The translations under genes and the position numbers were made by a program. Below are positions 1-8,184 of a stretch of DNA of 34,759 nucleotides, in pieces. The notes beneath the pieces were generated by a model. It searched no databases and was not told where the DNA came from. It worked only from the letters and a program-made list of their open reading frames with translations. Origin of the DNA: Coriobacteriales bacterium (GTDB lineage Bacteria; Actinomycetota; Coriobacteriia; Coriobacteriales; UBA8131); the NCBI GenBank assembly GCA_031268525.1, contig JAIRXA010000085.1, forward strand, positions 1 through 34,759. Reading direction: 5' to 3'. Numbering within the stretch: the first letter of the stretch is position 1; the number at the start of each line of letters is the position of its first letter.

Positions 1-273
1 GTCGGTGCGGCCTTTGGTGTCGGTGCGACCTTTGGTGTCGGCGCGGCTCCGGCTGTCGGCGCTGTTCCGGGTGTCGGTGTCGGCGGGCTGGACGCCTCTC
101 TTGACCCGTCCCTCTTTCTTTTCGACCGTGACTCCGGGCCAGTTGCCAACACGCTGATTGGCGCCCGTAAGCTCGTTGAACAGGGTGGTCTTGCCACTGT
201 TGGGGTTTCCGGCAAGTGCGATGACGGCAGTCTTTTGAGCCGCTATGGCTTTTGGGATGAGTTTCGCGGCCAT
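1..273 (-). CDS. feoB: Ferrous iron transport protein B, N-terminal part (runs off the window)
   Basis: This is the amino-terminal GTPase end of FeoB, the membrane transporter that imports Fe(II). The start is the ATG at 273, two bases after the feoA stop. The first residues include the G1 loop [16 protein letters not shown] and the switch-region motif [13 protein letters not shown], both typical of the family. After that motif one expects the DxxG (G3) motif within about ten residues. Here the reading frame instead enters a charged low-complexity stretch with repeats of the type [14 protein letters not shown] up to the window edge. The membrane part is outside the window. The identity is firm; the insertion is seen directly, but its full length is not visible. 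Confidence 0.93.
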   Translation of the reverse strand, partial: MAAKLIPKAIAAQKTAVIALAGNPNSGKTTLFNELTGANQRVGNWPGVTVEKKEGRVKRGVQPADTDTRNSADSRSRADTKGRTDTKGRTD

Positions 274-275
274 CC

Positions 276-506
276 CTACGCCTCCTCTTCCAGCTCGATT
301 AACTGAGCATCTGTCTTGCGAATAGAGACCTCCGTGCCACGCACGCGCACCTCGACCGGATCGCCGAGCGGCGCGACCTTGCGCACATAAACCTCTGCCC
401 CTCGCGTAATGCCCATATCCATGATGCGGCGTTTTACCGCGCCCTCCCCATGCAGGCGCGCCACCGTTACAGTATCGCCCGTAGACGCATCTCTCAGCGT
501 TCTCAT
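276..506 (-). CDS. feoA: Ferrous iron transport protein A
   Basis: FeoA is a small cytoplasmic SH3-like protein that assists FeoB in Fe(II) uptake. This one is 76 residues, the normal size. It shows the family pattern: an N-terminal beta segment, then [20 protein letters not shown], which matches the FeoA consensus of a conserved RLxxMGxxxG-type turn, followed by [20 protein letters not shown]. The start is supported by a GGGAG ribosome site six bases upstream. It is co-transcribed with feoB, with two bases between the genes. A perfect palindrome about 45-65 bases upstream suggests metal-dependent repression by a DtxR/IdeR-type regulator. Confidence 0.95.
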   Translation of the reverse strand: MRTLRDASTGDTVTVARLHGEGAVKRRIMDMGITRGAEVYVRKVAPLGDPVEVRVRGTEVSIRKTDAQLIELEEEA

Positions 507-549
507 TTGATTCTCCCTATTCGTCGGGTATGCTCACTTTCATGTCCCA

Positions 550-571
550 TTAGTTAGGCATTGCTAACTAA
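550..571. promoter_or_regulatory. Palindromic operator before feoAB, DtxR/IdeR-like
   Basis: The arms TTAGTTAG and CTAACTAA form a perfect inverted repeat around the six-base centre GCATTG. The TTAG...CTAA ends and the adjacent TTAGGC resemble sites of DtxR/IdeR/MntR-type metal repressors. The element sits in the expected operator position for the minus-strand feoAB genes. The repressor itself is not in the window, so its identity is inference. Confidence 0.6.
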
Positions 572-597
572 GGTTAAGTTTTTTTACCTTACCAGAA

Positions 598-628
598 GGC
601 AGTTAGAAGTCAATGACGTCTAACTGCC
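598..628. repeat. Long perfect inverted repeat between the glycyl radical enzyme gene and feoA
   Basis: Ten-base arms GGCAGTTAGA and TCTAACTGCC flank an 11-base centre that itself contains GTCA/TGAC. No T-run follows on either strand, so it is not a canonical Rho-independent terminator. It shares the core GTTAG/CTAAC with the palindrome at 550-571, so it may be a second regulator site. It could also stabilise the 3' end of the upstream transcript. Confidence 0.5.
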
Positions 629-669
629 AACGGAAGTGTTGCTTGAGTGCCAACGGAGGAGTCAGGCGA

Positions 670-735
670 CTACGTTACCGGTTCGTCGCCTTTCCGGTGC
701 CTACGTTACCGGTTCGTCGTTTTCCCGGTTCGTCG
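670..735. repeat. Short direct repeats downstream of the glycyl radical enzyme gene
   Basis: The 19-base unit CTACGTTACCGGTTCGTCG occurs at 670-688 and again at 701-719. A shortened copy, CCGGTTCGTCG, lies at 725-735. The repeats are non-coding and lie immediately beyond the stop codon at 742. Their function is unknown. Confidence 0.7.
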
Positions 736-741
736 CCTCGT

Positions 742-3456
742 TCAGTATGCGTTGTGGCTTTCGCGCGCGATGATCTCGTCTTGCAGCTCCTTGCCAACAC
801 TCGTGAAGTAGGCATTGTAGCCAGTGACGCGTACAAGCAGGTTGCGGTAGTCCTCAGGGTGCGCCTGAGCGTCGCGCAGCATGTCCGCATCGAGGATGTT
901 GATCTGAAGCGCGGTGCCACCATTTTGCACATAGCCGCGCAAGAAGGACTTGAGTTTTGCCTTGTGTTCCTCGTCGCGCATGAGCGCTGGCGAGAGCGTA
1001 ATGGTGTGCGAAGCGCCGTTGGGCAGATAGTTGATCCAATGGCCGTAATCGCCAACGCCCACAGGTAAGCTCAGGCCCGCCGTGTCTAGGCCTGCTTCGT
1101 CTCGGCCCGCTTCGTTTCGGTTCGCCCCGCCCGCACCTACCGCGTCCGCGCCTACCTCATCCGCTGCGCCCCCCTCCGCAGCAAAGCCGCCCAAGGCTCT
1201 GCCCACCGAGTTGGCATTGGCGGTTGGCCCCTGCGTATCTGCGCCATTTACCGGGCAGATCGCGTTGGAGAGAAACTGCCCTTGTGTGCGTCCATCGGGC
1301 GAAGCTGGCAGAATGTAGCCCGAACCGATCCAGTAGTTCCATGACAGCATCCCGGGGCGGAACTGCGCACCGATTGTCGTCTGGTAGCGCCAACATTCCT
1401 CAGCGAACAACTCCATGACGCGTCGCGCCAGCTCATCGGCCACCTCGTCATCGCGCCCATACTTGGGCGCGCGCATCTTCGCGAACGCCTGTAGACGCTC
1501 AAAGCCCACCCAGTTGGCCTGCAGTGCGGTGATCAGCTCATCCATCAAGCACAGGTGCTCATCAAAGACCAGATAGCGCACCGCAAGCAGCGAGTCGACG
1601 GTGGTCGCAAAGGTCACGCCCTCAATCGTAATGAAATTGAGCTCCGCACCTCCGGCAGTGATGTCGCGTGCCTTTTGGACACAGCCCTCCACCAGGCAGC
1701 TCAGATAGGGTGTTGGGTTAAACAACGAACGCGTTACGCTGGAGCGATCGTACAGATCGACCATCTTACGCAGGCAGTACCGCAGTTGCTCGGCAAAGGC
1801 TGCAAAGAACTCCTCAAAGTCCGTAAAGCTCCGGGGATCGCCCGTCTTGGGGGCCTCGCTTTCTGGTGGGTAGGGCTTGTCCCAGAGTGCGTCGGTGTAG
1901 GCGATCAGGTCGCTTCCTCCGCCGAGGGCCAACTCCACGGCTTTCAGCAGATTGAGATTGCAGTCCACGGTGGCGGAACGGTCGTTGCCACACATGGTGT
2001 TTTCCAGACAGCCAACACTCGCGTAATCAAAGACGGTGTCCTCGTTGATCAGACGCTCCACACCTGCCTTGCGCGCCTCGCGCAGCAGCCCGGCCATCGA
2101 GCGCTCGTCAAAGTTCAGCAGAAACGGCGCGCCCTGCGAGACCGAGATCATCTCCACCACCACGTCAAGCAGCTTTTCGGGCGTGTTGGTGTGGAGACGG
2201 ACGTTGGGTTTGGGCTCCAGAATGGGACCCATCTCGTCGAGGACCTCAAGCATGACATAGGTGAGCTCGTTGGTCATGTCGCGCCCATCGGGGCCCATGC
2301 CGCTGAGATTGAAGAGCTGGCCATAGCCCGCCGTGATCCCCTGATCGCCAGTCTTGATCATCGCGTCATAGGCGTAGTTGCAGTGCATCCAGAAGCATTT
2401 GAGCAGCTCCTTGCCAAAGTCGCTCGTCATACCGCCTTCGATGGAGCGCTGCCAGAAGGGGTAGAGATACTGATCAAGCCGCCCAAAGCTGACGCCGGCA
2501 CCTGGGTAGTTCTCGTCGGAGAGGATGAGCATATGCGTAAGCCAGAGCGCCTGCAGGGCCTCCCAGAACGTCTCGGCGGGTTGCTGTGGGACGCGGTCGA
2601 GATTGGCGGCCATCTGGAGAAGCTCGGCCCGACGCGTAGCATCCATTTCCTCCGATGATGCTAGCTTTCTAGCAAGTTGCGCATACCGTGCTGCCAATTC
2701 TCCGGGGACGGTCGCGGCACTACGCATAGCCCGCAACTCATCACCCGCCGCCCCCGCGCGCGCGTCCTCCGTCAGTGCCGCCAGAGCTTCGTCGAGATCG
2801 GCCAAAACGCCCGCGAAGCCGCGGGTGAGGATCTTCGGATAGTTTGAGATCAGATGTCCCGAAGTCGCACCGCAGTTGCCAAAACCCCTGTCCTTGAAGG
2901 CGAAAACCTCGCCACGGATGCCGCTTTTACCGTCGCGTCCCCAGAGACGTTCGGCGCGGGCTTTGGTCTCTTCTGGTTTCAGGCACAGGCTCGTCTGGAT
3001 GTTGAAGCGCCCACCAGCCAGCAGATCGCCAGGCAGCAGTTCCTGCGGCAGATAATCGAGCAGCACCAGACGGTTAAAGGTCGCACGCCGCTCCGGCAGA
3101 GAAAGCTCCCAGAAACCCTGTGGCAGCTCAACAGTATAGGCCGCTTGGTTGAAAGTGCGCTTGAAGGTGTCCATGAAGCAGTAGACCTCGGGTACGATGT
3201 AGAAGGGCTGTTCGTCGAACAACTCATCACTCGGCTCGCCGGTCGTAAAGGCTGTCCACTCATTGTTCCATGCGCGCGCGGTGCCCTGATAGTAGTAGTC
3301 GCGCAACCACTGAACACGCGGCGAAAGCCCGTAGGGCGTCTTGACTCCCTTGGCGTCGGTCTTTGCGGGAGTCTTGATCGTTGCTGTCGAGGCCGAGCCC
3401 GAAACTGGGCTCGCGCCTGGACTCACAGTTGGGCTTGCGGTCGTGTTCGCGGTCAT
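742..3456 (-). CDS. Pyruvate formate-lyase-like glycyl radical enzyme
   Basis: This 904-residue protein belongs to the glycyl radical enzymes, oxygen-sensitive cytoplasmic catalysts activated by a radical SAM partner. The C-terminus carries the radical loop RVTGYNAYF (Gly near residue 879). The thiyl-radical cysteine lies in VGCLENT (Cys near 483), a Cys-x-Glu pattern like that of decarboxylase and dehydratase members rather than the Cys-Cys of true pyruvate formate-lyase. FGNCGATSGHL near 192 is also typical. The substrate cannot be read from sequence; an arylacetate decarboxylase is one possibility. The start at 3456 has GGAGGC just upstream; the longer frame from 3492 lacks such a site. 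Two oddities are a Ser/Thr/Pro-rich N-terminus and an Ala/Gly/Glu-rich insertion at about 759-798. No activating enzyme gene adjoins it. Confidence 0.88.
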   Translation of the reverse strand: MTANTTASPTVSPGASPVSGSASTATIKTPAKTDAKGVKTPYGLSPRVQWLRDYYYQGTARAWNNEWTAFTTGEPSDELFDEQPFYIVPEVYCFMDTFKRTFNQAAYTVELPQGFWELSLPERRATFNRLVLLDYLPQELLPGDLLAGGRFNIQTSLCLKPEETKARAERLWGRDGKSGIRGEVFAFKDRGFGNCGATSGHLISNYPKILTRGFAGVLADLDEALAALTEDARAGAAGDELRAMRSAATVPGELAARYAQLARKLASSEEMDATRRAELLQMAANLDRVPQQPAETFWEALQALWLTHMLILSDENYPGAGVSFGRLDQYLYPFWQRSIEGGMTSDFGKELLKCFWMHCNYAYDAMIKTGDQGITAGYGQLFNLSGMGPDGRDMTNELTYVMLEVLDEMGPILEPKPNVRLHTNTPEKLLDVVVEMISVSQGAPFLLNFDERSMAGLLREARKAGVERLINEDTVFDYASVGCLENTMCGNDRSATVDCNLNLLKAVELALGGGSDLIAYTDALWDKPYPPESEAPKTGDPRSFTDFEEFFAAFAEQLRYCLRKMVDLYDRSSVTRSLFNPTPYLSCLVEGCVQKARDITAGGAELNFITIEGVTFATTVDSLLAVRYLVFDEHLCLMDELITALQANWVGFERLQAFAKMRAPKYGRDDEVADELARRVMELFAEECWRYQTTIGAQFRPGMLSWNYWIGSGYILPASPDGRTQGQFLSNAICPVNGADTQGPTANANSVGRALGGFAAEGGAADEVGADAVGAGGANRNEAGRDEAGLDTAGLSLPVGVGDYGHWINYLPNGASHTITLSPALMRDEEHKAKLKSFLRGYVQNGGTALQINILDADMLRDAQAHPEDYRNLLVRVTGYNAYFTSVGKELQDEIIARESHNAY

Positions 3457-3580
3457 GTTCGCCTCCGATATCCGCACAAATATCCTCTGCACAAGCAGTA
3501 TAGGGCTCCCCTACGGTATACTTAGCCGTCAAAACAACAAATCATGTCAACAGGGACGGAAAAGGAGACATACAGACAAC

Positions 3581-3871
3581 ATGGATTTCAGCGGTATCAT
3601 CCTCGGAGCAGCCACTTTTCTCATTATCGGCGTCATGCATCCTGTAGTCATCAAAAGCTATTATTACCTCGGATTGAAGGTCTGGTATGCCTTCCTTGTC
3701 ATCGGTATCGCCTGCGCCATAGCCTCGGTGTTCATCCCCAACCTGCTCGTCTCGATCATCGTCTCGATCGTCGGCTTTTCTTTTCTCTGGGGCATTCACG
3801 AGCTCTTCTCCGAGCGAAAGCGGGTACGCAAGGGCTGGCACCCCGCCAACCCGAAGCGAGAAACCCGGTAG
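3581..3871 (+). CDS. DUF4491 family small membrane protein
   Basis: This 96-residue protein has three hydrophobic segments (about residues 4-24, 32-52 and 54-72), then the signature SIHELFxxxKRV-like segment GIHELFSERKRV and the ending KGWHPANPKR. That pattern matches DUF4491, a family of unknown function in anaerobic bacteria. It is predicted to sit in the cytoplasmic membrane. The start at 3581 was chosen because the hydrophobic N-terminus and family length begin there; an AGGAG lies about 13 bases upstream, rather far. It is transcribed alone, divergently from the glycyl radical enzyme and convergent with the DUF47 gene. Confidence 0.85.
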   Translation: MDFSGIILGAATFLIIGVMHPVVIKSYYYLGLKVWYAFLVIGIACAIASVFIPNLLVSIIVSIVGFSFLWGIHELFSERKRVRKGWHPANPKRETR

Positions 3872-3909
3872 ACCGTTCTGTAAATAACTGCACTATACAG
3901 ACGGTCTAC
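3868..3909. terminator. Hairpin between convergent genes
   Basis: Arms GTAGACCGT and ACGGTCTAC pair perfectly, and the pairing continues through CTGTA/TACAG after one unpaired base. The hairpin overlaps the stop codon of the DUF4491 gene and lies 13 bases beyond the stop of the convergent DUF47 gene. No strong T-run follows, so termination in both directions is plausible but not certain. Confidence 0.5.
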
Positions 3910-3921
3910 GAGCCCCTGCAC

Positions 3922-4545
3922 TCAGCTGTTCTTGAGAACAATCGTGGACATCATGTCTGCAACGTTTTCGCAGGCATCGACGACTCGTTCCATGCGCGCA
4001 AACATATTGGACCAGATCATGATGAACACCGGATCGTCGGTGTGGTTTCTATACAGGTCGCGCATCGACAGCAAAAAGAGCGAGTCGGCCTCCTCTTCGA
4101 TGTCGTTGACCTCGATAATGAGCTCGCCGAGCGTCCCCTTTGCCTTGAAATTGCGGAACTCCTTGAGGGCGCTGTGTAGTGTTTCGGTTGTAAGCACGAT
4201 CAGTTCGACCATCTTCAGCATGTTGGGGTGCAGCGTACGAACATCGTACATATAGAGCTGCTGCGACACGTCTTCGATGTAGTCGACGATATCATCAAGC
4301 CGATGCGTCATTTCGATGATATCTTCACGATCGATCGGCGTGATGAACTCCCGCGCAAGATGCAGGAAGAGCTCATGGGTCTGCATGTCGGCGGCGTTTT
4401 CGATCTCATGCATCGCCCAGGAGTTCTGTTTGGCATCTGCCGGATTAAATTCCTGAACAAACTCCAGTAGCATCCGCGCTTCCTGGCACGAGTACTCGCC
4501 CTGCTGAGCCAAGGCGTCAAAGTAGTCGAATCGTGCTTTCGGCAT
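3922..4545 (-). CDS. DUF47 family (PhoU-like) protein
   Basis: This 207-residue all-helical protein resembles DUF47/PhoU-like accessory proteins, which usually accompany Pit-type phosphate or related transporters. Typical segments are a helix with EIENAADMQTHELFLHL and ITPIDREDIIEMTHRLDDI, the conserved 'temperature of contact' region of the family where D and E residues may bind metal, and a late IEEEADSLF. The start at 4545 has GGAGG seven bases upstream; the alternative ATG at 4551 overlaps the gatB stop and sits too close to that site. The ribosome site lies inside the last codons of gatB, so translation is probably coupled to the gatCAB operon. No transporter gene is adjacent. Confidence 0.85.
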   Translation of the reverse strand: MPKARFDYFDALAQQGEYSCQEARMLLEFVQEFNPADAKQNSWAMHEIENAADMQTHELFLHLAREFITPIDREDIIEMTHRLDDIVDYIEDVSQQLYMYDVRTLHPNMLKMVELIVLTTETLHSALKEFRNFKAKGTLGELIIEVNDIEEEADSLFLLSMRDLYRNHTDDPVFIMIWSNMFARMERVVDACENVADMMSTIVLKNS

Positions 4546-4547
4546 CC

Positions 4548-6083
4548 TCATCCCTCCAGTTTCTTGGTAATGATCTCGTTGATCAGTTGAGGGTTACCCT
4601 GACCCTGTGTTGCTTTCATTGCCTGCCCGACAAAGAATCCGCGCAGCCCCGTCTTGCCGCTACGGTACTCCTCGACCTTCTGCGGGTTGGCGGCAAGTAT
4701 GTCGCTGACAATCTGTTCGATGGCTCCCGCATCGCTGACTTGCTTCATGCCGCGCTCTTCAACGATGCGTGCCGGGGTGTCGCCGGTGGCAGCCATCAGG
4801 GCAAAGACCTCCTTGCCCTGATGGGAGGATATCGTGCCGTCGGCGGTGAGCTTGGCAAGCTCGGCAAGAGCAGCTGGGGTGACTTTGCCGCTCACAAGCG
4901 TCAGACCCTCAACGCTATGGGCGTTGAGCCAGGCGCTGACCTCGTTTAACAGCAGGTTCGCGATGGGTTTGGCAAGCGCAGGCTGCGCCGTCAGAGCTTC
5001 GTCGAAGAAGCGGCTCAGCTCCACATCGCCAGCCAAGGCAGCGGCATCGGAGGTGGGCAGCCCACACGTCGACACATAGCGTCGCTTCTTGGCGTCGGGT
5101 AACTCGGGCAGACGAGCTCTCACAGCCTCGATGAATTCGTCGCTCAGGTCATAGGGCGCCAGATCGGGCTCGGGGAAGAGTCGGTAGTCGTCGGCGGTTT
5201 CTTTAACACGCATCGTGATGGTGCGCTTGGCCGCGGGCTCCCAGTGACGCGTCTCCTGCCGTACGGCATCGCCCTCTTCAAGCACCTCGGCCTGACGGCA
5301 GATCTCAAAGGTAAGGCCGTCGTGCAGGTTCTTAAAGCTGTTCATGTTCTTCAGCTCGGTCTTGGTGCCAAATTGCGCAGCGCCATAGCGACGCAGCGAG
5401 ACGTTGCCGTCGCACCTGAGCGAGCCCTGCTCCATCGAGCAATCGCTGATACCCAAGGTCAGGAAAACCTGTCGGAGCTTTTGCAGGAAAAGACGAGCTT
5501 CCTCGGGGGTTCGCAGGTCAGGCTCGGTAACCAGCTCAATCAAGGGGGTGCCACAACGGTTGTAGTCGAGCAGGGAGTAGGTCGCCCCGGAGATGCGTCC
5601 ATCCGTGCCACCGACATGAACCGTCTTGCCAGCGTCCTCCTCCAGGTGGATGCGCGTGATACCGATGTGGGCGGTGTAGGCGTCGCGCTCAGGCATACCG
5701 GCTCTGGGCACTGTGGCGGCCGTATGCGGGATTTCCAAATCGATTGCACCATGCATGCAAAATGCAATCGGTCCTTGCGTGGTCTGGAAGTTCTTGCTCA
5801 TGTCGGGATAGAAGTAGTTTTTGCGATAGAACATCGAACGTTTCTGGATTGAGCAGCCAGTGGCCAAGCCAGCCAAAACGATGGATTCAATGGCTGCCCT
5901 GTTGGGGACAGGTAAGGCGCCTGGCATCCCCAGACAAACCGGGCAGGTATGCGTATTCGGATCGTCACCATAGGAAATCGGGCAGGCACAGAACATCTTG
6001 GTGTTCAGAGTGGTCAGCTCAACATGCACCTCAAGACCGATGACTGCCTCCCAATCCTGCAAAACCGTCTTGAGGCCCTTCAT
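4548..6083 (-). CDS. gatB: Aspartyl/glutamyl-tRNA amidotransferase subunit B
   Basis: GatB activates Glu- or Asp-charged tRNA for conversion to Gln- or Asn-tRNA in the cytoplasm. The 511-residue protein has the family opening WEAVIGLEVHVEL, then TCPVCLGMPGALPVPN, KNYFYPDMSKNFQ, and the C-terminal YqeY-like tail ending GFFVGQAMKATQGQGNPQLI. The length is close to the family norm (about 475-510). Cysteines near residues 32-34 and 47-50 fit the zinc site of many GatB proteins. The ATG at 6083 overlaps the gatA stop as ATGA, so it is translated with gatA. Confidence 0.97.
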   Translation of the reverse strand: MKGLKTVLQDWEAVIGLEVHVELTTLNTKMFCACPISYGDDPNTHTCPVCLGMPGALPVPNRAAIESIVLAGLATGCSIQKRSMFYRKNYFYPDMSKNFQTTQGPIAFCMHGAIDLEIPHTAATVPRAGMPERDAYTAHIGITRIHLEEDAGKTVHVGGTDGRISGATYSLLDYNRCGTPLIELVTEPDLRTPEEARLFLQKLRQVFLTLGISDCSMEQGSLRCDGNVSLRRYGAAQFGTKTELKNMNSFKNLHDGLTFEICRQAEVLEEGDAVRQETRHWEPAAKRTITMRVKETADDYRLFPEPDLAPYDLSDEFIEAVRARLPELPDAKKRRYVSTCGLPTSDAAALAGDVELSRFFDEALTAQPALAKPIANLLLNEVSAWLNAHSVEGLTLVSGKVTPAALAELAKLTADGTISSHQGKEVFALMAATGDTPARIVEERGMKQVSDAGAIEQIVSDILAANPQKVEEYRSGKTGLRGFFVGQAMKATQGQGNPQLINEIITKKLEG

Positions 6084-7690
6084 TGCCGACCTCCTTCCGC
6101 AGACGCTTGGGTAGGCGCTTTGAGGGGCGTGCCCAGACGATCTTCTATGGACGCGTGGATACCCGCCTCCAGAGGTGCACGTCTCCGGATGTCATAGGTC
6201 GCCTCCAGAGCAGCAGCAACCTGAATGATGTTCTCATCAGAGAACTGCGGCCCGATGATCTGCACACCGACAGGCAGACCGCTTGTCTCCCCCAGACCAA
6301 CGGGCAGCGACAGGCCGCCGTTGCCTGCAATATTGATGGGGATGGTGAAGATGTCGGAAAGATACATCGAGGTGGGGTCGGCGATCTCTCCAAAGCGAAA
6401 GGCCGTACGCGGGCTGACGGGCGTGATAAGCGCATCGACCTGCTCAAACGCACGCTGGTAGTCCTGAGTGATGAGCGTACGCACCTGCTGTGCGGGATAG
6501 TAATACGTATCGTAAACACCGGAGGAAAGCAGGTAGGAACCCAGCATGATACGGCGGATAGTCTCGGGACCAAAGCCGTGAGCACGTGATTGTTCGTACT
6601 GCTCGCCAAGATCGGCGGCATCAGGTTCGCGGTAGCCATAACGCACCGAATCAAAACGACTGAGGTTGCTGAAAGCCTCACAGGGCCCGATGACGTAGTA
6701 GGCCGCGAGCGCGGCGGCGGCGTTGGGTAGCTCGACCTCCACGATATGGGCACCGAGGCTCTCCAGGCGTTTCACGGCCTGATGCGTGGCCGTCACAATC
6801 TCCAACTCAATGCCAGGCGCATCGGTCAGGGCAGAAACGATGCCGATACGCATCCCAGCAACTCCACGCTCCAGATAATCGGTGAAGCAGGTGGTGACCT
6901 CCTGCGACGTGCAATCGCGCAGGTCACGACCGCTGATAGCGTCAAGAGTAGCGGCTATGTCTGCCACCGTTCGGCCGAAAGGACCCACCTGGTCAAGCGA
7001 GGAGCCAAAGGCCACGACTCCGTAGCGGCTGACTACGCCGTAGGTAGGCTTCATGCCAACGACGCCACAGAAGCTGGCGGGTTGGCGGATGGAGCCGCCG
7101 GTGTCGGAACCGAGCGCAACGGTTACCATCCCGGCAGCAACCGAGGCGGCGCTGCCTCCCGAGGAGCCGCCGGGCACACGCTCAAGGTCCCAGGGATTGT
7201 AGGTGCGCCCAAAGGCTGAGGTTTCGGTAGAAGAACCGAAGGCAAACTCGTCCATATTCAGCTTGCCAAGCGGCAGCCCACCTCCCGCGATGGCGCGCTC
7301 CACACAGGTAGCGGAGAAAGGAGCCGTATAGTCCTTGAGCATGAGTGAGGCACAGGTGGTATGGGTGCCCAGCTGATTCATGTTGTCCTTGAAGGCGATA
7401 GGCACGCCGGCGAGGGGGCCGAGTGAATCGAGGGCTGTGTTGTGCGTGGCTGCTGCGCTCGCGTCTGCCGCGTTGTGCGCATCTGTGCCCGCCAGCGCCG
7501 CGTCAATGCGCTCGGCTGCTGCCAGAGCAAGCTCGGGGGTCGGCTCCAGGAAAGCATGCACCTGGGGGTCGAGAGCATCGACGCGCGCGATCGCTGCCTG
7601 CGCCACCTCACGAGCAGAGAAATCATGGGCGGCCAAGCCCGCGCGAATAGCAGCAACCGAAAGGTCGGGATACTCGAATCCCACAGCCAT
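6080..7690 (-). CDS. gatA: Aspartyl/glutamyl-tRNA amidotransferase subunit A
   Basis: GatA is the amidase-signature subunit that releases ammonia from glutamine for the GatB reaction. The 536-residue protein shows the catalytic lysine in GVPIAFKDNMN, the glycine/serine-rich signature VPGGSSGGSAASVAAG, and GSDTGGSIRQPASFCGVVG with the cis-serine and nucleophile. Compared with typical GatA (about 485 residues) it has an Ala-rich insertion of about 20 residues before LGPLAGVPIAF and a C-terminal extension. Its start overlaps the gatC stop (ATGA), and its end overlaps the gatB start, which indicates one operon. Confidence 0.97.
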   Translation of the reverse strand: MAVGFEYPDLSVAAIRAGLAAHDFSAREVAQAAIARVDALDPQVHAFLEPTPELALAAAERIDAALAGTDAHNAADASAAATHNTALDSLGPLAGVPIAFKDNMNQLGTHTTCASLMLKDYTAPFSATCVERAIAGGGLPLGKLNMDEFAFGSSTETSAFGRTYNPWDLERVPGGSSGGSAASVAAGMVTVALGSDTGGSIRQPASFCGVVGMKPTYGVVSRYGVVAFGSSLDQVGPFGRTVADIAATLDAISGRDLRDCTSQEVTTCFTDYLERGVAGMRIGIVSALTDAPGIELEIVTATHQAVKRLESLGAHIVEVELPNAAAALAAYYVIGPCEAFSNLSRFDSVRYGYREPDAADLGEQYEQSRAHGFGPETIRRIMLGSYLLSSGVYDTYYYPAQQVRTLITQDYQRAFEQVDALITPVSPRTAFRFGEIADPTSMYLSDIFTIPINIAGNGGLSLPVGLGETSGLPVGVQIIGPQFSDENIIQVAAALEATYDIRRRAPLEAGIHASIEDRLGTPLKAPTQASAEGGRQ

Positions 7691-7998
7691 CAGCGGTCGC
7701 CTCCTGCGTCACCCAGAATGGACGGCACCAAAAACTGCCCATCCTGCTCAGCGGGAGCGTTCGCCAGCGCCTCATCATGCGTGAAACCAGAACGCACACG
7801 GTCCTCGCGCATCACGTTTGACAGCCCGGCAATGGGGTGAAAAGTCGGCTCAACGCCTCTCAGATCGTATTCGGTAATCGGCTTGAGATTTTCAATGATG
7901 CTGTTGAGATCGACGGTCATCGCCGCCACCTCGGCATCGGACAGGCCGATGCGCGCATAGGTCGCGATGCCACGCACATCCTTCTCGGTCAGATACAT
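7690..7998 (-). CDS. gatC: Aspartyl/glutamyl-tRNA amidotransferase subunit C
   Basis: GatC is the small chaperone-like subunit that stabilises GatA. The 102-residue protein has the usual opening VRGIATYARIGLSDAEVAAM and the NSIIENLKPITEYDLRGVEPTFHP region, followed by LREDRVR-like MREDRVRSG. The start at 7998 has AAAGGAG upstream at good spacing. It is the first gene of gatCAB. No clear promoter could be chosen in the 186 bases upstream. Confidence 0.95.
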   Translation of the reverse strand: MYLTEKDVRGIATYARIGLSDAEVAAMTVDLNSIIENLKPITEYDLRGVEPTFHPIAGLSNVMREDRVRSGFTHDEALANAPAEQDGQFLVPSILGDAGGDR

Positions 7999-8116
7999 GC
8001 TGCTCCTTTGTTCCTCAGGTGGCCGTCGACAATTGTAACGTAAGCCCGGAGCAGCCGCAGATCGCGCTCAAGAGCACGTTTCCTTATGCAATGTTCGTCA
8101 GGTAGACGGAACATGT

Positions 8117-8158
8117 GGTATGTGGGGCATGGGGACGTTTTCTCTTGCCTCACATACC
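8117..8158. terminator. Stem-loop between gatC and the DUF5050 gene
   Basis: A 13-base stem, GGTATGTG + GGGCA pairing with TGCCT + CACATACC (one G-T pair), encloses a loop of about 16 bases. It lies about 27 bases past the stop of the minus-strand DUF5050 gene. It could end that transcript before gatC, but no T-run follows. The rest of 7999-8184 shows no gene. Confidence 0.4.
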
Positions 8159-8184
8159 CCCGGAAGTGTCGACAGGCAGAGAGT

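Noticed and set aside
598-628. Rho-independent terminator of the glycyl radical enzyme gene
   Set aside because: The stem is perfect, but no T-run follows directly on the minus strand; left as a repeat of unknown function.
1555-2658. Long plus-strand frame opposite the glycyl radical enzyme
   Set aside because: It is antisense to a well-conserved enzyme and its translation has no family features.
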